From assembly GCA_028281535.1 (NCBI GenBank), contig JANQJS010000008.1, positions 1 through 45,762 on the forward strand: a stretch of 45,762 nucleotides of DNA, read 5' to 3'. The stretch comes from Sedimentisphaerales bacterium. Lineage in GTDB: Bacteria; Planctomycetota; Phycisphaerae; Sedimentisphaerales; SM23-30. Under the pieces are notes generated by a model that made no database searches, had not been told where the DNA came from, and was given only the letters and a program-made list of their open reading frames with translations. A program made the position numbers and the translations under genes. Each line of letters begins with the position of its first letter. Position 1 is the first letter of the stretch. Shown here one piece after another: positions 1-8,532 of this stretch.

Positions 1-1
1 C

Positions 2-1204
2 GATGTGACCTTGAATCAAGAGATTAGCAAGGCGGATATTGATGCGGGTAATCTGGTCTTTATTCCTGTGGCGAATGCAAATGGTAGCAGCTATGATACG
101 TTTGGCTTCCAGGTGCATGACGGTACGACCTATGCTGCTGCGGCCGATACGATGACGATTGATGTGACGGCAGTCAACGATGCGCCTACGGCGACGAATA
201 ATACGGTGACGACGAATGAAGATACGAACCATACCTTTGCTGCGGGTGATTTTAACTTTAGTGATATTGATGGTGACTCCTTAAGTAAAGTTAAAATTAC
301 CACACTGGAAGGTGTGGGGTCCTTGAAATTAAGTGGTGCCGATGTCACACTAAATCAAGAAATTAGTAAAGCCGATATTGATGCTGGCAATCTGGTATTT
401 ATCCCTGTTACGAATGGTAATGGTGCAAGTTACGATACGTTTGGCTTCCAGGTGCATGATGGCACGACCTATGCAGCGGCTACTGATACGATGACGATTG
501 ATGTCACGGCAGTCAACGATGCGCCTACGGCGACGAATAATACGGTGACGACGAATGAAGATACGAACCACACATTTGTGGCCGGAGATTTTAACTTTAG
601 TGATATTGATGGTGATTCTCTAAGTAAAGTGAAAATTACGACCTTGGAAGGTGTAGGTTCCCTTAAATTAAGTGGTGCCGATGTCACACTAAATCAAGAA
701 ATTAGTAAAGCCGATATTGATGCCGGTAATTTAGTCTTTATTCCTGTAGCAAATGGCAATGGTGCTGGTTACGACACCTTTGGTTTCCAGGTTCATGATG
801 GCACGACCTATGCGGCTGCCGCAGATACGATGACCGTGGATGTCACTGCCGTCAATGATGCCCCCACCGCATCAAATAATACGGTGACGACCAATGAAGA
901 TACCAATTATACGTTAACCGCTGGTGACTTTAACTACAGCGATACAGAGGGTAGTGCGCTTAGCAAAGTGAAAATCACGACGCTTGAAGGGGTTGGTGCC
1001 TTAAAATTAAGTGGTGCCGACGTCACGCTAAATCAAGAAATAAGTAAGGCCGATATTGATGCTGGAAATCTGGTCTTTATCCCAGTAGCCGATGCCAATG
1101 GTGCTAGCTACGATAGCTTTGGTTTCAAAGTTCACGATGGTACAGAATATTCTGCCGCAGCTTATACTGCTACCGTGGATGTCACTGCCGTCAATGATGC
1201 TCCA
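2..1204 (+). repeat. A-module block 1 (A1 partial to A4)
   Basis: In-frame tandem array with a period near 339 nt encoding NEDT/ADIDAGNL/VNDAP cadherin-like modules. Copies are almost identical at DNA level: a 59-nt stretch at 326-384 recurs without change at 665-723. Confidence 0.85.
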
Positions 1205-4200
1205 GTCTTAGATAATGCTCAAAGTCCGACACTGACTGCTATCAACGAAGATAATACAACCTCCGCTGGTGATACTGTTGCTGATATTGTCGTCAATGGT
1301 TCAATTACTGACGCAGATGGAGGTGCTGTTGAAGCTATCGCAATCACAGCAGTTGATGATACCAACGGTACTTGGCAATACAAAATTGGTGCTGGCGCCT
1401 GGACAGATATCGATGATGGTTCTTTAGCAGGTAATCACTCACTTTTACTTGATAGTACAGATAATATTCGTTTTGTTCCGGATGCCGATTGGAACGGCGG
1501 GGCAACCTTTACATTTCGAGCTTGGGATAAAACCGCTGGTACTGCCGGTAATTATGTTGATACAACAACGAATGGTAACGCCACGCCATACAGTTCTGCA
1601 ACCGATACTGCAGCTATTACTGTCAATGCGGTCAATGATGCCCCTGTTTTGGATAACGCTCAAAGTCCTACGTTGACAACTATTAACGAAGATGACACAA
1701 CCTCTGCGGGTGATACCGTTGCTGACATTGTTGTTAATGGTTCAATTACTGATGCGGATACTGCTACAGAAGCAATTGCGGTTACCGCTGTTGATAATAC
1801 GAATGGTACCTGGCAATACAAAATTGGTGTGGGTGCCTGGACAAACATTGATGATGGCTCACTCGATAATGACCATGCGTTATTATTAGATAGTGCAGAT
1901 AATATTCGATTTGTACCTAACGCCAGTTGGAATGGTACTGCAAATATCACCTTCCGGGCTTGGGATACCACCGCAGGTGCAGCAGGCAACTATGTCGATA
2001 CAACGACGAATGGTACAACAACACCTTACAGTACAGCTACAGATACCGCACAAATTACTGTTTCGGCGGTCAATGATGCTCCTGTACTAGATAATGCTCA
2101 AAGTCCAACATTAACAGCCATCAATGAAGATAATACTACTTCTTCTGGTGATACTGTTGGAGCCATTGTGGTCGATGGATCGATTACTGATAACGATGGT
2201 GCTGTTGAAGCGATTGCGATTACAGCAGTGGATGATGCCAATGGGTCCTGGCAATATAAAATTGGTGCTGGCGCCTGGACTAATATCGATGATGGTTCTT
2301 TAGCTGGCAATCATTCACTTTTACTCGACAGTGCAGATAATATTCGCTTTGTCCCAGATGCAAACTGGAATGGTTCTGCCAATTTCACCTTCCGAGCATG
2401 GGACAAGAGTGCGGGGAGTGCAGGCACTTATGTAGATACAACGACCAATGGCACAACCACGCCATATAGTACCGCAACAGATACCGCAGCGATTACGGTG
2501 AATGCTGTCAATGATGCACCGACTGCAGCCAATAATACCGTCACGACAAATGAAGATACCACATATGTTCTAACTGCAGCAGATTTTAACTACAGTGATA
2601 TCGATGTTGACACGATGAGTAAAGTCAAAATTACAACATTAGAAGGTGTCGGTTCTCTAAAATATAACGGTACAGATGTCACATTAAATCAAGAAATCAC
2701 CAAAGCGGATATCGATGCTGGAAAATTAACCTTTATTCCTGTAGCTGATGCAAATGGTGCTGGCTATGATACATTTGGCTTCAAAGTGCACGATGGCACT
2801 GTAGAAAGTACCGCGGCATATACCATGACCGTCGATGTCACGGCGGTCAATGATGCACCTACTGCAACAAACAACACTGTTGCAACGAACGAAGATACCA
2901 ATTACACATTTGCTGCCGGCGATTTCAATTTTGCCGATGTGGACGCTGGTGATACCTTAAGTAAAGTTAAAATTACCACACTGGAAGGTGTCGGTGCCTT
3001 GAAATTAAGCGGTGCCGATGTGACGCTTAATCAGGAAATATCGAAAGCCGATATTGATGCCGGTAATTTAGTCTTTATTCCTGTGGGTAATGGTAACGGT
3101 GCAGGCTATGATACGTTTGGTTTCCAGGTCCATGATGGCACGACATATGCTGCCGCAGCTGATACGATGACGGTGGATGTGAATGCCACCAATGACGCGC
3201 CAACAGCAGCAAATCAAACAGTAACGACTAATGAAGATACGACATATACCTTTGCGGCGGGTGATTTTAACTTTTCAGATATCGATGCAGGGGACGCCCT
3301 AAGTAAAGTCAAGATCACTACCTTAGAAGGCGTAGGGGCGCTAAAATTAAATGGTGCTGACGTTACCTTAAATCAGGAAATAACCAAGGCGGATATTGAT
3401 GCTGGTAAATTAACATTTATTCCTGTCGGCGATGCCAATGGTGCAAGCTATGACAGCTTTGGATTTAAAGTCAACGATGGTACTGTTGAAAGTACCGCGG
3501 CATATACCATGACCGTCGATGTCACGGCTGTCAATGATGCACCTACCGCAACAAATAACACTGTTGCGACGAACGAAGATACCAATTACACTTTTGCTGC
3601 CGGCGATTTCAATTTTGCCGATGTGGACGCAGGTGATACGTTAAGTAAAGTTAAAATTACCACACTGGAAGGTGTCGGTTCCTTGAAATTAAGCGGTGCT
3701 GATGTTACTCTTAATCAGGAAATATCGAAAGCCGATATTGATGCAGGTAATCTGGTCTTTATTCCAACGGCACAAACGAATGGTGCTAGTTACGATACGT
3801 TTGGCTTCCAGGTGCATGATGGAACAACCTATGCTGCGGCCGCTGATACCATGACAATCGATGTTAATGCAGTTAATGACGCACCCGTTCTGGATAATGC
3901 TCAGAGTCCAACACTGACCGCAATCAATGAGGACAATACCACGTCAAGTGGTGACACAGTGGCTTCAATAGTTGTTGATGGTTCTATAACAGATGCAGAT
4001 ACAGCTGTCGAAGCAATTGCTATTACCGCAGTCGATGATACCAACGGTACCTGGCAATACAAAATCGGTGCCGGTGCCTGGACGAACATTGACGATGGTT
4101 CAATTGGTGCTAATCATGCATTGCTTTTAGATAGTACTGACAATATTCGTTTCGTACCTGATGCTGATTATACGGGCAATGCAACATTTACATTCCGAGC

Positions 4201-7200
4201 CTGGGATAAAACTTCAGGAACAGCAGGCAACTACGCTGACACAACGACCAATGGGAATGCCACTCCATATAGTACAGCAACAGATACAGCACAAATTCAA
4301 GTCAGTGCCGTTAATGATGCCCCAGTATTGGATAACACGCAAAGCCCAACATTGATTACTATTGCAGAAGACAATACCACATCCGGTGGTACAACGGTTG
4401 CGGGAATCGTGGTTGATGGTTCGATTACCGATGTGGATGGTACCGCTGTTGAAGCGATTGCAGTGACCGCCGTTGATAATACCAACGGTACCTGGCAATA
4501 TAAAATCGGTGCCGGCGCCTGGACGAACATTAATGATGGTTCACTAGGTAATGATCATGCATTGCTCTTGGATAGTGCTGACAACATTCGATTCGTACCA
4601 GATGCCAGCTGGAACGGTACTGCAAATATCACCTTCCGTGCATGGGATGCTACATCAGGTATAGCGGGTACCTATGCCGACACAACAACCAATGGTACAA
4701 CAACGCCCTATAGTACCGCGACAGATACCGCTCAAATTACTGTTAGTGCAGTCAATGATGCGCCGGTATTGGATAACGCACAGTCACCAATTCTTGCGGA
4801 CATTACAGAAGATAATTTCACTTCAGGGGGTGACACCGTTGGTACAATCGTTGTCAATGGTTCCATTACAGATGTTGATGGTGCTATTGAAGCAATTGCA
4901 GTGACCGCAGTAGATAATACCAATGGGTCCTGGCAATATAAAATCGGTGCGGGCGCCTGGACCAATATTGATGATGGCTCACTAGCAGATAATCATGCCT
5001 TGTTATTAGATAGTGCAGATAATATTCGTTTTGTCCCTGATGCAAACTACAACGGCACGGCAGATTTTACCTTCCGCGCCTGGGATAAGAGTGCAGGTAC
5101 AGCGGGTAATTATGCTGATACCTCAACCAATGGCGGAACAACGCCATATAGTACCACAACCGATACCGCTCAAATTCAAATCAATGCGGTTAACGATGCA
5201 CCAACTTTGGATAATACTCAAAGCCCAACGCTAAATACTATTAGCGAAGACAATACAACATCGAGTGGAAATACTATTGGTAGTATTGTGGTCGATGGTT
5301 CAATTACAGATATTGATTTCGCTGTCGAAGCAATTGCCATTACCGCGGTAGATGATACCAATGGGTCCTGGCAATATAAAATTGGTGCTGGTGCCTGGAC
5401 AAACGTTGATGATGGTTCATTAGGCGGCAATCATGCCTTATTACTTGATTCTGTCGATAATATTCGTTTCGTTCCTGATGCAGATTATAATGGCACTGCG
5501 AATTTTACTTTCCGTGCATGGGATAAAAGCAGTGGTTCAACTGGAACCTATGCCGATACCACAACCAATGGTGGAACGACGCCTTATAGTTCTGCAACGG
5601 ACACTGCCCAGATTACGATTAATCCTGTCAATGATGCTCCTGTATTAGATAATACGCAGAGTCCGACACTAACAGCGATTAATGAAGAAAATACAACCTC
5701 CGGCGGCGATACCGTCTCTGATATTGTCGTTAATGGTTCGATTACCGATGCGGATGGCGCAGCTGTCGAAGCAATTGCAGTAACCTCGGTGGATGACACC
5801 AATGGGTCCTGGCAATATAAAATTGGTGCTGGAGCTTGGACAGATATTGATGATGGTTCATTAGGAAGCAATCACGCACTAATGCTTGATAGTACCGATA
5901 ATATTCGTTTTGTGCCAGATGCTAATTTCAATGGAACTGCAACTTTTACCTTCCGTGGTTGGGACAAGAGTACCGGTTCTGCTGGATCATATGCAGATAC
6001 GACAACGAACGGAACAACGACGCCATATAGTACCGCAACCGATACCGCATCCATTACCATAAATCCAATTCAAGATAAACCAACGGCCTCTGATCAAACC
6101 ATTGCGTTTGATGAAGATACTATTTATACCTTCACGGCATCAGACTTTAACTTTGCTGATGTTGATTCAGGCGATACGTTAAGTAAGGTTAAAATTACAT
6201 CGCTGGAAGGGATTGGCGATCTTAAACTAAATGGTGCAGATGTTATATTAAATCAGGAAATCACCAAGGCAGATATTGATGCCGGCCTGTTAACATTTGA
6301 ACCGCTTGCTGGTGAAGATGGAGACAATTATGACTCCTTTGACTTCAAAGTGAACGATGGCACAGATTACAGTGACCTTGATTATACCATTAACTTCAAT
6401 GTCATTAATACCAACGATCGTCCAGAAGCGTTGGATGATACTTATTATGTTAATGAAGATACCACGCTCAATGGAACAAGTGTCATATCCAATGATACTG
6501 ATCCTGACAACGATGTTTTAACCATCCAAAGTCATACGCAACCAGAGCATGGCACGTTGACTGTTAATGTCGATGGTTCATTTGTCTATATACCAGATCC
6601 AAATTTTTCTGGCACAGACATGTTCTCGTATTTTGTTGTTGATGCTGACAACGAAATTGATGGAGGACTCGTTTATATCCATGTCCAAGCCGTCAATGAC
6701 GCACCAGTTGCCAATAATGATTCAGCATCAGGCGATGAAGATACTGCTATAGTCACGACAAATGTTCTGGCAAATGATAGTGATCCAGAAGGTGACACGC
6801 TATCCATTGATAGCTTTTCCCAGCCCACCAATGGTTCTGTTGTCTATAATGGTGATGGCACGTTCTCTTATACGCCAAACAACAATTATTATGGTAATGA
6901 TAGCTTCACCTACACGGTGTCAGATGGTAATGGTGGTTTAACTACAGCGACAATTGATTTAACCATAAATCCTGTAGATGATGCGCCGGTTGTCAATAAT
7001 GATTATGCTTCAGGTGATGAAGATACCACGATTGTGACAACAAATGTACTATCGAATGATGTTGACCCGGAAGGTGATGTGTTAACGATAGATAGTTACA
7101 CGCAGCCAACTCATGGTACGATTATATATAATGGTGATGGCACTTTTTCCTATACGCCGAATGCTGATTTCTTTGGTAGTGATAGCATAACCTATGATGT

Positions 7201-8494
7201 AGTAGATAGTGGTGGCAATAAATCAACCGCAACCCTAATCTTTAATGTCAATTCAGTTAATGATGCACCTATTGCAAAAAATGACTCGGCAACAGGTGAT
7301 GAAGATACTGTAATCTTGACACCTAACGTCTTAGAAAATGATACAGACCCTGAAGATCAGGTACTTGGTGTAGATAGCTTTACGCAGCCGACTAATGGAA
7401 CGGTCGCTTATAATGGCGATGGTACGTTCTCTTATACACCAAATAGCAACTATAATGGATCGGATAGTTTTACTTACACTATTGTTGATAGCGATGGTGC
7501 ACCATCAACGGCAACGATTGACTTGACGGTTGTTTCGGTAAATGATTTGCCGCAAGCGAATCCGGATAGTACCACCGGTGAGGAAAATTATCCACAAACG
7601 ACAACCAATGTTCTGGCGAATGATTCAGATATTGATAGTGACAGTCTATCTGTTTATGGATTCACCCAACCAGAAAATGGTTTTGTTGATTACAATGACG
7701 ATGGTACATTTACTTATATTCCATTAAAAGGGTATGTCGGCGAAGACTCCTATACCTACACGATTAGTGATGGCGATGGTGGTTATTCTACCACAACCAT
7801 CAATGTGACAGTTACTGAAGGTAAGCCAGAAGATAAGTCTGTCGAAACACCCATCGAAACGCCAGATCCTGTGGAAACAGCCGGACCAAAACCTGGCCCA
7901 TCAATCGAAAAACCAACAATCGAGCCTGGACCAAGTCCTGATGATGATTTAATCGTTTTGGATCCAACCACGGATGAAGTGGTCGTGCCAGTAGATGATA
8001 CGGATGATGAAAAATTAGATGAACTTAAGAAATTTGCTGAAGAACTCGAAAGTGCTGAGGAGCAAAACATTATACTGAAAAATCAAATTAATGATATTCA
8101 GTTAGATGTCTTATCCACATTGGCAGAAGATGAAAAATATAAAATCCCAACGGAATTTTATAGTGAATCTTTTGAAGATACCTTTGAAGAGGTTAACCTG
8201 GATTGGGTACCAAAACTACATGGTGATCATGATCAAAATGCTAGTTTAGCCGATGAGTTCAATCGCAAGAAAATTGAGTCGAGTGAAGATCTTAAATTAG
8301 ATACGGATGAATCCATTGAAGCTCTAGAAGATGCTGCTACTGAAAACAAAAAGTCACAAGCAGTCATGGCGAATCTGTGGAGTTTAGTACGTAACTTTGT
8401 TGGTGTGGTAGACGATCGTACAGAACAGCAGCAACGTGATGATGACAATAATGCAAATCGAAAAACAAAAGGCTCAAGTCGCTATAAAAAATAG
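2..8494 (+). CDS. Giant cadherin-like tandem-repeat protein, 5'-partial
   Basis: The reading frame is open from the first bases. The GTG at position 5 is the Val of a repeat (D-V-T-L-N-Q), so it is not the real start and the N-terminus lies upstream. The 2,830 visible residues consist of three module types: about 113-aa 'A' modules (NEDT... SKVKITTLEGVG... ADIDAGNLVFIPV... VNDAP; nine, the first partial), about 146-aa 'B' modules (LDNAQSPTL... GTWQYKIGAGAW... NIRFVPDA... TFRAWD; eight) and five C-terminal 93-aa 'C' modules (NVLANDSDPEGD... GDGTFSYTP..., the tandem-95/Big_9-like type). Order is A4-B3-A4-B5-A1-C5. After about residue 2605 come a Pro/Glu/Asp-rich linker, an acidic helical region with possible coiled coil (LKKFAEELESAEEQN) and a basic end. 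No RTX repeats, LPXTG or clear membrane anchor are visible. Families of this kind are Ca2+-binding surface or secreted adhesins; that role is inferred. It is convergent with the sigma factor gene, with no clear terminator in the 38-nt gap. Confidence 0.85.
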   Translation, partial: DVTLNQEISKADIDAGNLVFIPVANANGSSYDTFGFQVHDGTTYAAAADTMTIDVTAVNDAPTATNNTVTTNEDTNHTFAAGDFNFSDIDGDSLSKVKITTLEGVGSLKLSGADVTLNQEISKADIDAGNLVFIPVTNGNGASYDTFGFQVHDGTTYAAATDTMTIDVTAVNDAPTATNNTVTTNEDTNHTFVAGDFNFSDIDGDSLSKVKITTLEGVGSLKLSGADVTLNQEISKADIDAGNLVFIPVANGNGAGYDTFGFQVHDGTTYAAAADTMTVDVTAVNDAPTASNNTVTTNEDTNYTLTAGDFNYSDTEGSALSKVKITTLEGVGALKLSGADVTLNQEISKADIDAGNLVFIPVADANGASYDSFGFKVHDGTEYSAAAYTATVDVTAVNDAPVLDNAQSPTLTAINEDNTTSAGDTVADIVVNGSITDADGGAVEAIAITAVDDTNGTWQYKIGAGAWTDIDDGSLAGNHSLLLDSTDNIRFVPDADWNGGATFTFRAWDKTAGTAGNYVDTTTNGNATPYSSATDTAAITVNAVNDAPVLDNAQSPTLTTINEDDTTSAGDTVADIVVNGSITDADTATEAIAVTAVDNTNGTWQYKIGVGAWTNIDDGSLDNDHALLLDSADNIRFVPNASWNGTANITFRAWDTTAGAAGNYVDTTTNGTTTPYSTATDTAQITVSAVNDAPVLDNAQSPTLTAINEDNTTSSGDTVGAIVVDGSITDNDGAVEAIAITAVDDANGSWQYKIGAGAWTNIDDGSLAGNHSLLLDSADNIRFVPDANWNGSANFTFRAWDKSAGSAGTYVDTTTNGTTTPYSTATDTAAITVNAVNDAPTAANNTVTTNEDTTYVLTAADFNYSDIDVDTMSKVKITTLEGVGSLKYNGTDVTLNQEITKADIDAGKLTFIPVADANGAGYDTFGFKVHDGTVESTAAYTMTVDVTAVNDAPTATNNTVATNEDTNYTFAAGDFNFADVDAGDTLSKVKITTLEGVGALKLSGADVTLNQEISKADIDAGNLVFIPVGNGNGAGYDTFGFQVHDGTTYAAAADTMTVDVNATNDAPTAANQTVTTNEDTTYTFAAGDFNFSDIDAGDALSKVKITTLEGVGALKLNGADVTLNQEITKADIDAGKLTFIPVGDANGASYDSFGFKVNDGTVESTAAYTMTVDVTAVNDAPTATNNTVATNEDTNYTFAAGDFNFADVDAGDTLSKVKITTLEGVGSLKLSGADVTLNQEISKADIDAGNLVFIPTAQTNGASYDTFGFQVHDGTTYAAAADTMTIDVNAVNDAPVLDNAQSPTLTAINEDNTTSSGDTVASIVVDGSITDADTAVEAIAITAVDDTNGTWQYKIGAGAWTNIDDGSIGANHALLLDSTDNIRFVPDADYTGNATFTFRAWDKTSGTAGNYADTTTNGNATPYSTATDTAQIQVSAVNDAPVLDNTQSPTLITIAEDNTTSGGTTVAGIVVDGSITDVDGTAVEAIAVTAVDNTNGTWQYKIGAGAWTNINDGSLGNDHALLLDSADNIRFVPDASWNGTANITFRAWDATSGIAGTYADTTTNGTTTPYSTATDTAQITVSAVNDAPVLDNAQSPILADITEDNFTSGGDTVGTIVVNGSITDVDGAIEAIAVTAVDNTNGSWQYKIGAGAWTNIDDGSLADNHALLLDSADNIRFVPDANYNGTADFTFRAWDKSAGTAGNYADTSTNGGTTPYSTTTDTAQIQINAVNDAPTLDNTQSPTLNTISEDNTTSSGNTIGSIVVDGSITDIDFAVEAIAITAVDDTNGSWQYKIGAGAWTNVDDGSLGGNHALLLDSVDNIRFVPDADYNGTANFTFRAWDKSSGSTGTYADTTTNGGTTPYSSATDTAQITINPVNDAPVLDNTQSPTLTAINEENTTSGGDTVSDIVVNGSITDADGAAVEAIAVTSVDDTNGSWQYKIGAGAWTDIDDGSLGSNHALMLDSTDNIRFVPDANFNGTATFTFRGWDKSTGSAGSYADTTTNGTTTPYSTATDTASITINPIQDKPTASDQTIAFDEDTIYTFTASDFNFADVDSGDTLSKVKITSLEGIGDLKLNGADVILNQEITKADIDAGLLTFEPLAGEDGDNYDSFDFKVNDGTDYSDLDYTINFNVINTNDRPEALDDTYYVNEDTTLNGTSVISNDTDPDNDVLTIQSHTQPEHGTLTVNVDGSFVYIPDPNFSGTDMFSYFVVDADNEIDGGLVYIHVQAVNDAPVANNDSASGDEDTAIVTTNVLANDSDPEGDTLSIDSFSQPTNGSVVYNGDGTFSYTPNNNYYGNDSFTYTVSDGNGGLTTATIDLTINPVDDAPVVNNDYASGDEDTTIVTTNVLSNDVDPEGDVLTIDSYTQPTHGTIIYNGDGTFSYTPNADFFGSDSITYDVVDSGGNKSTATLIFNVNSVNDAPIAKNDSATGDEDTVILTPNVLENDTDPEDQVLGVDSFTQPTNGTVAYNGDGTFSYTPNSNYNGSDSFTYTIVDSDGAPSTATIDLTVVSVNDLPQANPDSTTGEENYPQTTTNVLANDSDIDSDSLSVYGFTQPENGFVDYNDDGTFTYIPLKGYVGEDSYTYTISDGDGGYSTTTINVTVTEGKPEDKSVETPIETPDPVETAGPKPGPSIEKPTIEPGPSPDDDLIVLDPTTDEVVVPVDDTDDEKLDELKKFAEELESAEEQNIILKNQINDIQLDVLSTLAEDEKYKIPTEFYSESFEDTFEEVNLDWVPKLHGDHDQNASLADEFNRKKIESSEDLKLDTDESIEALEDAATENKKSQAVMANLWSLVRNFVGVVDDRTEQQQRDDDNNANRKTKGSSRYKK
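1205..2521 (+). repeat. B-module block 1 (B1 to B3)
   Basis: Three in-frame copies, period about 439 nt, beginning V-L-D-N-A-Q-S-P and carrying the GTWQYKIG and NIRFVP signatures. They are inserted between two A blocks at the VNDAP module junction. Confidence 0.8.
2522..3886 (+). repeat. A-module block 2 (A5 to A8)
   Basis: Four in-frame A modules of about 341 nt. The first halves of A6 (from about 2860) and A8 (from about 3540) are nearly identical at nucleotide level, which points to recent duplication or gene conversion. Confidence 0.8.
3887..6079 (+). repeat. B-module block 2 (B4 to B8)
   Basis: Five in-frame copies of the roughly 439-nt B module. All keep the SWQYKIGAGAW/TWQYKIGAGAW core and the RFVPDA motif. 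The modules vary mainly in the 'SITDxD' loop and the residues before VEAIA. Confidence 0.8.
6080..6424 (+). repeat. Single divergent A module (A9)
   Basis: One A-type module (FDEDTIYTFTASDFNFADVD) that is more diverged than the other copies. It sits between B block 2 and the C modules, and is preceded by NPIQDKP instead of AVNDAP. Confidence 0.7.
6425..7819 (+). repeat. C-module block (five tandem-95/Big_9-like repeats)
   Basis: Five in-frame repeats of about 279 nt with the signatures NVLANDSDPEGD, QPTNG and GDGTFSYTPN. They are much more diverged at DNA level than the A and B modules, so they look like the older membrane-proximal or C-terminal part of the protein. Confidence 0.8.
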
Positions 8495-8532
8495 TGGCAG
8501 GGCTTGTATAGTAAAAGGGATAAGGGGTTGAC

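Noticed and set aside
1445-6060. Many 60-110 codon frames on both strands within the cadherin-like gene
   Set aside because: They are shadows of the repeated coding frame; the same frames recur in each module and have no ribosome-binding sites.
2-7819. Regular repeats as a possible CRISPR array or satellite DNA
   Set aside because: Units are 280-440 nt long, in frame and encode protein modules; no short repeat-spacer pattern exists and no cas gene is present.
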